A stretch of DNA of 64,000 nt from Phycomyces nitens (taxonomy: Eukaryota; Mucoromycota; Mucoromycetes; Mucorales; Phycomycetaceae). Numbering within the stretch: position 1 is the first letter of the stretch; each line of letters opens with the position of its first letter. Where the stretch lies: assembly GCA_022702545.1 (NCBI GenBank), contig JAHRBC010000001.1, forward strand, positions 8,866,001 to 8,930,000, given 5' to 3'. The notes beneath the pieces were generated by a model. That model worked only from the letters and a program-made list of their open reading frames with translations, did no database searches and was not told where the DNA came from. This document shows positions 9,915 through 21,116 of this stretch, piece after piece. The position numbers were made by a program, and so were the translations under genes.

Positions 9915-12840
9915 CTACAGCCCCATTTCCTCATCCACAAGTGCCACAAAGTCTGTCAATTCACGCAGGATTTCTGGGTCTGTTGTCGATTTGACAGTTG
10001 CTAGCATCAGCTTCTCCCGCAGCACTCCCATGTCAAGCACTCCACTGGCCAGGCATGTCTTTGGTGCCTCGTTCTCCTCACTGTCTAGCACCGTCGGCCG
10101 TCGGCGCATTCCGTCTCCCCCGCACACCAGCCCCCGCACAACCTCAATCCCACGCTTCGTCACCACTCCAAAGTGCTGGTTGCCAGACTCACCCAGCCCG
10201 ATGCACAGTCGCAGGATCATCATTGGCACACTCTTGTCGTTGTCAATCAGCCGGCGTCGCAGGCTCACGTCATCCGCAATCACCATCACATTGTACAGTC
10301 CCATCATCGCCATCTCAAGTGTCGCCAGTTGGGGACTGTTGAGCGAAAACATCACCCGGCCATCAACCGAAAAGAAGTCTCGGCGGATCACGGCACTCAG
10401 CTCGGCCCACAGGTCAACAAACAGGTCAAACATCCCATCGTCCTTTTGGATCACCATTTGGGAGAGAACCTTGCGGTTTCCATAGTTGACAGCAATCTTG
10501 GCCCATAGATCAATGGCCAGGGTAGCATAGTATGTTTCGGGTCCGTGCAACAAAAAGTCGTGTGCGAGGTGCACAAGCGCCGGCCCCGTCGTTTCATCAA
10601 GCGAAAACATCATTGCAATGTTGGAAAAGATGATGAGGATCGTCTTGCGGTGGTCAAGGGTGTCCATTCGTCGGATGCCCACAAACCATGCCTCGTGTGT
10701 CTCATTCTCGCGTGGAGAACTAGCGATCCGGGCCAATGTGTTTACAAATCGCTGGTGCTTTGAAAGGAAGCCAATATTCTCACTCATGAATGAAAAGTTG
10801 CGAAAGAGGTTAAAGATGCACAGGCATCTCTCGCGCAACGACAGCCAGATCTCAGAGGTGCTGTCCTCCAGCTCTGGGATCAGGCTCTTCATCTCATCGA
10901 GCGACATGTCAAACAGCTCGGCATAGTTGGCCTCCTTGTCCACGTCCATCCCAGCTAGGTTAGGCTTAGTAGTGTCTGGGGGAGTTTTGAAACGCGTAGA
11001 GTATCCAAAAAAGTCCTTTTCCAGAATATCCAGTAAGAGATCCAAGAGATCCTCACATTGCTGGAGTGGAAGCGAAGGCTGTTGGACGGTCAACATTGTC
11101 AACACATTCAGCGCATTGGCCACCTCCATCTTCATCCCCGACTTGAGGGACATGATCAAGGCCTGGATGTCCACGGCACCTAAGGATTTCATTATGAAGT
11201 TTTGGATCTAATGGTCATCTAGAGAGTCTTACCAAGTTCACCCAGATGAGGGATCGCAGGCTTGATTTCAAACTTGTCAAAGTATTTGAGGTCTATGCCT
11301 CCATATGTTTCTACATTACGGGTCTTTGGAACATATGTAACCAGTGCAGGTTCTTCGTCCTTTTCTGACGATTTATCTGTAATCTTTGGCGATGATTGTG
11401 CAGTGGTTTCCGAGGAAACTGGCGATCGTCCACGCGTCCGTTTAGTAGCTGGTTGTTTCTGTGGCTGATGCTGATCAAGCTGTCGATGTTGCTGCATAGG
11501 GGTAGATGTTGTGCTACTGGGGGTTGCTGAGCGGTGAGTGCCAGACGAGGGCGAGTGTCCTGGCATAGGCGATTGTACATGGGTCGGCAATGCAGCACTA
11601 AATGGCTTTGGTGCCTGAAGCAGATCTTCCATTCCGGTCTGTGACATATCCTAAATATATGTATATATGTGTATATGTATATATATATATATATGCATGC
11701 ATGTATGTATGTATGTATGTGTGTATGTATGTATGTATGTGCACACATTGAGTTAACTACAAAACCGCACTATTTCCTTGCCATTTGGATATCTACTCAA
11801 TGTGGACTTGCCGTTACATAGGAAGGTGCCTTTCTTCCAGGTGTCATTGGTGAAGCGCTCGTCATACCCGGCATTCCCATTTGGTCGTGGCGCATCAATG
11901 GCTGGATATTGAAGGCATTAGATTGTACGTAGGGATTGTTGGCTTGGGATGGGATGACACGGCTCTATAGACACAATTATAATGTTATTAATAATATTTC
12001 TGGCCTCAATCATCTTTTACTCGAAATCAATCATTATACGCACCTGATTAGCAAAGCTCATTGGAGACGCAGTATGACTCGCTACCATTGGAGAAGATAC
12101 TGGTCCATCATCAGATCCCTGTCTTTTGTCAAGTCCTCTAGATCTACCTGCATATCCACCCATACTAGGGCTATTGTTCACCATCATTGGTGAGTTGGCT
12201 ACATTTTGAAAGGTGGCATTGTTCAATGCTGGCGATTGATTCGGGGATTGCTTGGCTGCAATCAATTCAAAGAGTTGATCATTCATTTCGTGCCATTTAT
12301 TATTGTCGTGTTTAGGAAAAAGCAAGTTTACCTCTCATTGCCATGGCCTGCTGTTGCTGATATAAAAACGTCTGTGGTGACATTGATCCCATGTCTCCTC
12401 CTTGGTATAACCTCGTAGGCTGAAATTGTGCCTGAAGTGCTAGTACCCCCCACACAAGACATTTTATATAAGTATTGTCATCTCTATACCCTTCACTCTT
12501 GGCCTATAACACAATCTGTATATATCTTTATCTCTCTCTTTTTATTTTTTTTACCCGTGTTTTGCATGGGAGAATTGAGCATTGTCTGAGGAGAAAAGAC
12601 GGCCTGCGAAGGTTGCTGGAACCCAGCTGGCCCTGAAGGATGCATCATTGATGGTTGATTGTTTGGGTTTGGGTTTGGATTGTTTTGATTGACAAAACCA
12701 AGATCAGTTTGATCAAGAGCGTGAAATTCAGGTGCAAAGGACAGATTTCCAGCTAGATTTTGCGAATGTGAAAAGTTGCCAAACTGCAGGTTGGCATAGT
12801 TTGGAAACGTGCCATCCTGTTGTTGCTGAAAGGGCATCAT
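9915..12840 (-). CDS. SWI1: SWI/SNF chromatin-remodelling subunit Swi1-like, no ARID domain visible
   Basis: Scaffold subunit of the nuclear SWI/SNF remodeller. Exons (minus): 12840-12555, 12439-12332, 12255-12044, 11964-11818, 11650-11233 and 11179-9915. Phases close exactly, giving about 811 residues. The first 250 are Gln/Asn/Pro/Met-rich. The conserved part begins with TYVPKTRNVETYGGIDLKY, then LGAVDIQALIMSLKSGM and CEDLLDLLLDILE, followed by armadillo-like helices to the end (MGLYNVMVIADDV). This matches the C-terminal half of fungal Swi1. The ARID domain normally found upstream is not visible in any exon or in the introns I translated. It is divergent from eIF4G. Confidence 0.78.
11653..11745. 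repeat. TA / TATG repeat inside a SWI1 intron
   Basis: ATATGT units, a TA run, then (ATGT)n units, in the intron 11651-11817. They read as TACA repeats in the transcript. Confidence 0.85.
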
Positions 12841-14360
12841 TGTGTGAGTTGAAGGAATCAGAGAAAAAGGTATGAGTTATTTTTAGGATGCCATAAAGCC
12901 TTTCGGTCTGTCTTGCTGGGAAAATAAAGATCTATATAAATGACGTCGGCAAAGCTGGTCCCTACACACACACACATATATATGTATAAAAGTGCTTTAT
13001 AGATTGCCAAAGATCACAGACAGAATACTATGGCTGGGATACCGTTTTAAACATTTTATTATTATTATTATTATTATTATTAAAGAGTGGGTGACCCATT
13101 GATCCAATAAGCATCAATGGTATTATTATTATTATTATTTGATGATTATAGCTATTCAGCACCAAACTACTTGTTTCAAGAGCATGAAACTTGGCTTTCC
13201 ATGCCTGGTTTCATGTGTTTATTAATAATAGAGTGTAAAGAGGTCCAATTGATTAAAGTATACATTGATCGATTTGCAGAAACCAACTTGATCTCTACAC
13301 CACACATCTTTAAAGGCCTAGATGCCTGGTATTTTGCCTGGTGCTTTGCCTGAGACTTTAATCTGTGTGGCCTATGCTTCTATATAATGAATATGATACA
13401 TATATATGATATATGATATATATATGCAACCCCCGGCCCGGACACTGTCGGAAGATGCCTTGTAAAATAAACATCTAATTCAGCATTATTGTAGAATTGA
13501 TTCTGTTGACCCCGTAAGAGATAGATAATGTGGTCAGCCAATCAGGTATTCTGGTGTGGCCATTCACTTATGCGGAGTGGGAATAAATGCGCAGTACATT
13601 TTACATTCTAAGCCATAAGACATTGGAAGAGGGATTGTCAAAAGGGAAAGGGGGCAAATAAAAAAAGCCTTCCTTTTTTGTTGTTTTCTTTGCTCTCTAC
13701 TGCCAGACTTGTATTCCTTTGTCGTGACTCGCATTTAAGCGTTCGAAATCCAACCGAATTACAACAACCAGACTAAGCTTTTTCCCCTTTTTACACCAAC
13801 CAAATTGATCGCCCGATAAATAAAGAAAAAAAAGAAATATAAACAAGTTTTTTTTTTGTTGTATAAAAAAAAACTATATGATGATATATATTTATATATA
13901 CTAATATATTTATATATATAATATATATAATATATATTAATATTTTAATACACACAACATTTATCATGTGTCAGTCAACCACAACCCTCGTCTGCCAAAC
14001 TTGCCCAGTTGATCAAAAATAAATAATAAAATAAAATAAAATAAAATAAACAAAAGAAAAAAAAGGTATATCAAATCATATCAAAGCTGACGTCACTGGT
14101 TGATTGCTTTTTTTATTTTCTTGAAAAGCAGAGTTTTTCACAAAATTATTTCGTTCTTTCTGTCTTTAACGACGCTCGGTGCATTTGTTTTAATCCCTTT
14201 TTTTTTAAACCGCACCAAACCAAAAAGCAATAGCAAGTAAGTATTCTTGAATCCCACACAATACACAACAGCCGATGACGTGGTTAAACTAATCACAACA
14301 ACAATAAAAAAAGCCACTATAGGTCCTGCTGGGATATGCAACTTTAAGAAATCTCAACTA
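12841..14360. promoter_or_regulatory. Divergent promoter region SWI1 / eIF4G
   Basis: 1.5 kb between divergent start codons, no gene seen. It holds ATT arrays (13060-13082, 13123-13139), TA-rich tracts (13380-13428, 13870-13950) and an AAATA array (14019-14050). A pyrimidine-rich stretch around 13670-13730 may be the eIF4G core promoter, by appearance only. Confidence 0.45.
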
Positions 14361-17300
14361 ATGAATAGAACTCCCAATACGACCGGACAAACCAACGCAA
14401 AGTCGACTCCACAAAAAGTGTCCAACTACGCACAGGCTGCAAAGAGAAGCTCACAAAATCTGGATACTCAACAGCGACCCAAGACTAGCTCACCTGCACC
14501 CGCATCCTCCATCCCATCTCCTCCTCCAGCAGCTCAAGCAGCATCCGTTAATGACTCTACATCAAAGACAACCAATGGAGACTCGCGTCTAAACGGATCT
14601 CCCGTCCCTCGCACTCCTGCTCCTTCTGCACAGAAAGTGGCCCAGCCACCATCTTTCGCAGCAGCTCTGGCCAAAAATGCCTCTTCGAATGTGTATCCTT
14701 TTTTCAAAAAACAAAAATGTGTTTTATGTATATATTAACCTGGCCATTTACATGTGTGTATTTTTCAAATTATATTGCCTTGACCATTTTATATTAGTTC
14801 TACAAAGCCCACAGCTGCTGTATCATCACAATCAGAACTCGTAAACGCACAGGCCCAAAATACATCATCATCTGCATCGGTAACCCCATTAGCATCTGCA
14901 CCCGCACAATCAAAGCCTCGACAGGCTTCGGTTCAGCTCCCAAGAGCACCCCCATCAGACGCTGGTAAGATTTTAATTAGATGGAATGGAAAATATAAAT
15001 AGTGTGATGTTCTTTACTGACCCGTGAATCTACAGCTCCAATCCAGTTTGGTTCAATTAATCAGCCAGGTGATGCACCTATTGTCTCCCTTCCCATCGAA
15101 ATGAGCGAGGTTCCCGTCATGTTGAAGACAGACGTAACCTTTGGAAGTCTTCCTGCCACAGAATCACCTGTAAGTTATTTTTTTATAAAAAGGCAATAAG
15201 AGATGAGATGAAGCCAATTAACCCAACCTATCGTCCTAGGCATCATCCACACGCAGGGATTCTACTCATTCCAACCACTCTGCTGGTACTGATGCCCATC
15301 CCTCCCAATACTATCAACCCAACCACAACAACCGTCATTTCAACCCTCGCAACCACTACAACCAGAACAAGCACAATAGTGCTATGGGTGTGCCCCATTC
15401 TCCTGCACAGAACCATCAGCCAGGCTATATCCCCCATCACCAAAAGATGTCTCCCCACATGGCCAACGCATCTCCAAACATGCCCCCCCAAAACATTCCC
15501 GTAAACCATCAATGGAATAGCGCCAACCCTAACCAATACGTAAGTAACTTACTTGTCTGGCTGTCTGCCTGTTCTTTTGTGATCTTTTTTTGCTCATTTA
15601 TCCCATAGTTTGTCCCCAAGTATGATCCCGCGTTCAACTACAACCATTATGCCCAGAACCAGATTCCTAGCTACCCCAACATCCCTCCCCAAGGTGTGCC
15701 TGCCCCTACCCAGAACTTTGTTCACCAGCCCCGCAGCAGCAAGGCCATTCCTATCATTGACCCGGGAACCATGAAAACCGTCAATCTCTCCATGAACTCA
15801 AGCAGCAGTGCTACTACTGTTGCCGGAAAGACCATCAAGGTAGAGGAGAAGAAGGAAAAGGACTTTAAGCAGCCTGCTCCTTCGCGCAAGCTCACCATCG
15901 TCGATCCTGCGATCAAGGAGCGCGAGAAGCGCGAGAAGCGTGAAAAGGAAGAAGCTGAGCTCAAGGCCAAGGAGGAGGCCGAGAAAAAGGCCAAGGAAGA
16001 GGCCGAGCGAAAGGTAAAGGAAGAGGCCGAACTCAAGGCCAAGGAGGAGGCCGAACTCAAGGCCAAGGAAGAGGCCGAGCGAAAGGCCAAGGAAGAGGCT
16101 GAGCGTTTGGCTATCGCTGAGAGAGAGCGTCTTGCCCGTGAAGAAAAGGAGCGTTTGGAGGCTGAGCGTTTGGCAAAGGAAAAGGCTGAACAGAAGGCAC
16201 GGGAAGAAGAGGCTGCTCGCATTGCTGCCGTAAAGGCTGCAGAGGAGGAAGCTGCCCGGGTTGCCGCTGAGAAGGCCGCTGCTGAGAAGGCCGCTGCTGA
16301 GAAGGCTGCTGCTGAGAAGGCTGCTGCTGAGAAGGCTGCCGCTGAGAAGGCTGCCGCTGAAAAGGCCGCTGCTGACAAGGTCGTCGCTGACAAGGCTGCT
16401 GCTGACAAGGCCGCCGCTGACAAGGCTGCTGCTGATAAGGCTGCTGCTGATAAGGCTGCTGCTGACAAGGCTGCTGCTGACAAGGCCGAGAACGACAAAA
16501 AGGAAGCTGACAAGGCTGCTGCCGCTGCCGCTCCCAAGCCCGCCTCTGCTCTCCCTGAACACATCAATACCGAGGTTGCTGCTCCCGCCAATGCTCGTCC
16601 CAAGTCCAACACTCCCATGCGTACTATTGATGATCTCAGTGCAGTCAGCTATCCTGAAAATGTCAAGGCACCCCAAGGCAAGGACAGCAATGGAAAGATT
16701 CAGTACGATCCTTCATTTTTGATGCAGTTCCAGCCTTTGTGTCTCGAGACATCCGAAGATCTTTCGGCTTTCCAGAACATTGGTGATGAACACAACGACC
16801 GCAACTCCCGTGGTGGCGGTGGAATGCAGCGTCGCCAGACTTCTGAGCGTGGCCGTGGTCCTCGCACACCTACCAACCCCATGGACATGGGCGCATTCAA
16901 GCACAATGGCCGCGACGGAGGACCCATGGAGATGGGCAAGTTCTCTGGTGGTCGTATTCTGTCTCACCGTGCTGGTAGTGGTGGACATGGTCTGCCTCCT
17001 ATGGCATCAGGCCAGGGCGGCATGCAGCGTGACAACTCTCACCGTGGACGCAGTGGCCGTGGTGGAGGAAAGGGCGGACGCCACCCCCCTAGAGAGCAGA
17101 TCGGTGCTCCCACAATTCCTCTCGATCAGGTCGTCCCCCTCGAGAAGAGCAAGAACAGATGGGTCCCTGTTGTCTTGGCAACCGACGCACCTACCCAGCC
17201 TACCGTCCCTGCTCCTGGTGCCGAGATGATCCCTCAGGATGTTATTGTCCGCAAGGTCAAGGCTCTTTTGAACAAGTTGACTCTCGAGAAGTTCGACTCC

Positions 17301-18941
17301 ATTTCCGACCAGATCTGGGAGTATGCCCATCAGTCCGCCAAGGAAAAGGATGGTCAGTCTCTCCGTACCGTTATCCAATTGACTTTTGATAAGGCTTGTG
17401 ATGAGGCTCCTTTTGCCAGCATGTGGGCTCAGTTGTGTCGCAAGATGTACAACAACATGGTCTCCAGCGACGATATCATTGATGTCAATGTCAAGGACAA
17501 CAAGGGTGACATGGTCTCTGGTGGTAACCTTTTCCGCAAATACTTGCTCAACCGTTGTCAGACTGGCTTCGAGCGTGGATGGAAGTCCCAGATTCCCGAG
17601 CTCGATGAGAAGAGCAGTGCTGATATCATGATGTCCGATGAATACTACGCCGCTGTCAAGGCCAAGCGTCAGGGTCTTGGTCTTGTTCAATTCATTGGTG
17701 AGTTGTTCAAGCGTGGCATGTTGACCGATCGTATCATGCTCGAGTGTTTGACCCGTCTGTGCCCCAGACCCTATGAGGCCGAAGATGAGGAAGCCGAAAC
17801 AATGTGCAAGATGGTTACCACTATTGGTAAGGATCTTGACCAGAGCAACCGCAACAACAAGGAATGGATGGACACCTACTTTGAGCGTATGCGTGAGATG
17901 ATGAACAGCCCCAGCATCAGTTCAAGAATCAAGTTCATGATTTTGGATGTTATGGACATGCGTAAGAACAAGTGGGCCACTCGTCGTGGTAACCAGCCTG
18001 CTCCTACTACTATCTCTCAGATCCGTGAGGAGGCACAAAAGGCCAAGAATGAGGAGAAGGAGACCATGAAGCGTTCTGGTAGCTCGCGTGGAAACCTTCC
18101 TCACCCCGTCGCTCGCCAGGGCTCTCACCGTGGTGGACGTGAAATTCAGCGCAATGACTCTTCAAACGGTGGCAATGGCAACGGACAAGGTGTTGATGGA
18201 TGGAGCACTGTGGGCACTGGTGCCCCTATCAATGTGCCTCGCGGTGGTCGTACCAACGATCTTTCAAACTTTGGCAAGACTGATCGCAGCAAGCCTAGAG
18301 GCAATATGCTTGGTCCTTCCGGCAGTCCATTCGCCAGTCTTGGCCGTGCTGTCAACAAGACCAACAACGAGAAGAAGGGACCTGCTACCGATGGCCGTGC
18401 TAGCCCTGCTACCATGACCAACATGTTCAGTGCACTTGGCAATGATGGCAATGATGAGGAAAAGCCTGTTGAACGTCGCAAGCTCAACCTTGTGCCCCGC
18501 ACCACAACAAACAGTGATGAGGATAACAAGGCCGAAGCAGGTCCTAGTGCTGCCCCCGAGAAGCCCAAGATAACCCAGGAGCAGATTGAACGTCGCTGCA
18601 AGAACATTCTAGAGGAATACTTTAGTTTGCGCGACAAGAAGGAGTTGGTTGAATGTGTCAAGGAACTCGACCAAGATGCACGTGTTGTTTTGGTGTCCAA
18701 GATGCTCGGTGTAGTCGAGAGAAAGGCCGAAGATGTTGATACTGTGTGTGGCATGATCGGAGAGTTTTACACCGAGAACCTTGTTGACCGTGAAACTTAC
18801 ATCAAGGCATTCAAGCCATTTATGGAGAACTATGAAGATCTGATCATCGACGTTCCCCAGGCACCAAAGTATGTCTCCAGTATTCTGAAGGCTGCAAAAG
18901 TAGAGTGGTCCGAGGTTACCGATGCCGCCCAGGAATCATAA
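14361..18941 (+). CDS. Translation initiation factor eIF4G
   Basis: Scaffold of the cap-binding complex eIF4F, bridging eIF4E, eIF4A and the 43S complex in the cytoplasm. Exons 14361-14692, 14798-14964, 15036-15169, 15240-15539 and 15609-18941 close in frame to about 1421 residues. Order: Pro/Gln/Asn-rich N-terminus; charged repeat region (about 400-600; KAKEEAE units then AAAEK/AAADK units); eIF4E-binding motif YDPSFLM at about 676; RGG-like Gly/Arg segment; MIF4G domain from about 856 (VRKVKALLNKLTLEKFD, MYNNMV, GGNLFRKYLLNRCQ); MA3 domain about 1305-1415 (RCKNILEEYFSLRDKKE, AAKVEWSEV). Saccharomyces eIF4G lacks MA3. ATG 14361 is the first in-frame ATG. AATAAA lies at 18956. Confidence 0.93.
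15957..16490 (+). repeat. In-frame tandem repeats in eIF4G (24-bp then 15-bp units)
   Basis: Two successive tandem arrays in one reading frame. First come 8-residue units of the form KAKEEAEx. Then 5-residue units: about seven AAAEK, then about eight AAADK, with one VVADK variant. They predict a long, highly charged single helix or coiled coil. Confidence 0.9.
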
Positions 18942-19300
18942 GTGTCCTATTAATCAATAAAACCAAAAACTCCCCGCCATTATTTTAAAAAAAGAAAACA
19001 AGCAGCCAAGCAAGTCCTTACCCACAATTCACCAATTACATTACAATTACAATTACAATTACAATACAACTTGAAGTGTACATAAAACATCTGATCTCAC
19101 TCATTTACTTATATATCTATCTATATATATTATATCTCTCTTTCTTCTTGTTTCAAGATTGTGCATATTTTAAAATATATATTGAAATACAAGAGTTTTG
19201 AATATATATTATTTTGTGGGAAAGGGGTGGGGGGATTTGCTTTCATGGTTGCATTTTATTGTTTATACAAAAAGGAATGAAAAACAGAGATTTTATGGCT
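18942..19300. other. 3' spacer between convergent eIF4G and SR-like genes
   Basis: 359 bp holding the eIF4G AATAAA (18956-18961), an ACAATT hexamer repeat (about 19035-19068) and TA/CT-rich sequence. No gene. Confidence 0.6.
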
Positions 19301-20601
19301 CTAATCTTCTTCGGTCTTTTCCTTCTCTGGGCTGTGCTCCTTGCGAGATTCGCGCTCGCCTTTCTCTTCGCGTTTATCCTGGCCACGTCGGTCAGAATGG
19401 TGGGGAGATCTACCACGATCTTCTCTGTCACGGTAAGAAGGCCGTCTTTTTATACCATATAATTAACTAGGGGTGCCAGAATTAGTTTAAATCGCATCAA
19501 CCAAATGATGTAGTTTGACTTACTTTGTCCAGAGCAATGTATGAAATGTAGATAAATATTAGGTTAGATGCAAATTATAAAAATGGCCTTTAGAAATATC
19601 GCTGAATTTACAATACGTATATATACGTGTGTAGGGAAGCTTTACTTGATCATTATAGACGTCCATCTTACCTTCTTTCACGCTCACGACCAGAGTCTCT
19701 TCGTGGGGAACGATCGCGATCATTGCGGTCACCACGGTCGCCACGGTCACGGTCATTGCGGTCGCCACGGTCATTGCGGTCGCCACGGTCACTTCGGTCG
19801 CCACGGTCGCCACGGTCACCACGGTCACCACGATCACGGTCGCCACGGTCGCCACGGTCACCACGGTCACCACGGTCACGATCTTTACGATCACCACGTC
19901 TGTCTCCATGATCCCCACCACCACGTTTGTCCCCACCTTCAAAGCAGTCTCTAGCCCGATGGCCTTTGATAGATGGAATAATAAAAAGCAAAAGGGACAC
20001 ATTTAATCAAATGGTATAATAGGTGATTGTATAGATATACGTAATACGTCCTCTTCTTACCTTCTTTGCCACACGAAAAGCATTTTCCATCTCCCATGCG
20101 TCTCGCACCATCACTCTTGGCCCACTCCACAATCAAAGGTTCTCGGCCAAGTTCCTAAAGGTCAAGAAAGTTTAGTTTAGTTTTTTTTATTGGTTGGTCT
20201 GATGGCGGCAAGACATCAGCCATTTTCATACTGAAGAGGATTAGAGTGTTACCTTGCCATGGACACCCTTCATGGCATCTTCAGCATCGCGCTTATCCTC
20301 AAATTCCAAGAATCCAAACCCTGATTGAGGATCAGATGATGAGGATCTGATTCATTCGATCTTATCTACATCTTTGCCATCTTACCTCTCTTGATGTCAA
20401 GGCGAGTGATCTTGCCATACTTTGAAAACAGATCTTCTAGTTCACGCTACATATAAAGTCAGACTCTTATTCATACTCGAAAGCGCTGAGTTTTTTCATA
20501 TTCTTTTTTTGGTGGATTATTGTCCAGCAGAGAACGTTTTGTGTTGCAACTTGACTTACGTTTGAGACGTCAAAAGGCAATCTTCCAATAAAAAGTGCCA
20601 T
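19301..20601 (-). CDS. SR-like RNA-binding protein (RRM, CCHC zinc knuckle, RD/RGD tail)
   Basis: Probable nuclear splicing or mRNP factor. Exons (minus): 20601-20560, 20446-20386, 20320-20253, 20154-20061, 19963-19672 and 19445-19301, closing at 233 residues. An RRM occupies about 1-75 (LFIGRLPFDVS for RNP2, GFGFLEFED for RNP1, ending EPLIVEWA). A zinc knuckle (CFSCGKEGHRARDC) spans an intron. A tail of GDR/NDR tandem units follows (about 105-165), then a short RS segment and an acidic/basic end. The layout matches RSZ-type SR proteins (9G8-like), but true SR dipeptides are few. The RRM is cut by three small introns. Confidence 0.83.
19723..19885 (-). repeat. In-frame GDR/NDR-coding tandem repeat
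   Basis: Repeated 9-bp units (plus strand GGTCGCCAC / GGTCACCAC / GGTCATTGC) encode GDR and NDR triplets in the SR-like gene tail. Confidence 0.85.
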
Positions 20602-21116
20602 TTGAGAAAGTTGTAGGAGAAGAAGAAGGGGCGAGGCTGGTGTCTTGAGAATAGAAATAAAGATAATTATAATAATACTGTTATTATAATTATAATTATT
20701 GTTATTGTTATTAATAATAATAATAACAATAATAATATATATATATGTGTGTGTGTATGTGTATATATCTAAAGGACGGGTTTCTTTCCTTTTCTTTGTG
20801 GGTGCGTCATCCAGTTTCAACCTGTACCTGTAATTTGATACTTGCGCACTCTGTAAAATAGCAAAAGTTGCGCTAAAGCAAATTTTCATCAACGCAAATC
20901 CCCAAGGAGAATAAAATACAATATTCGTGACAGAAAAAATAAATAAATAAATATAAATTGAATAAAGCAAGAAAAACATAGATATATGTATGCATATATA
21001 TATATGTATATATAAGAGAGAGAGAGAGAGAGAGGGAGAGAGAGTTAAAGGATAAAGATGGAGCAAAGAGAAAGAGAAAGAAGAAGAAAAAAAGGTACAA
21101 CAGAATGGGGATTTCT
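20602..21116. promoter_or_regulatory. Spacer between PAK 3' end and SR-like gene promoter
   Basis: Both genes read minus; 515 bp. It contains AAT/TTA and TG repeats (20660-20765) and a GA tract (21014-21034). No gene. Confidence 0.5.

Noticed and set aside
15722..16676. Two long minus-strand ORFs (about 298 and 292 codons)
   Set aside because: Shadows of the eIF4G tandem repeats; Ala/Ser/Leu low complexity follows the repeat unit.
18146..18754. 202-codon minus ORF
   Set aside because: Antisense to the eIF4G C-terminal region.
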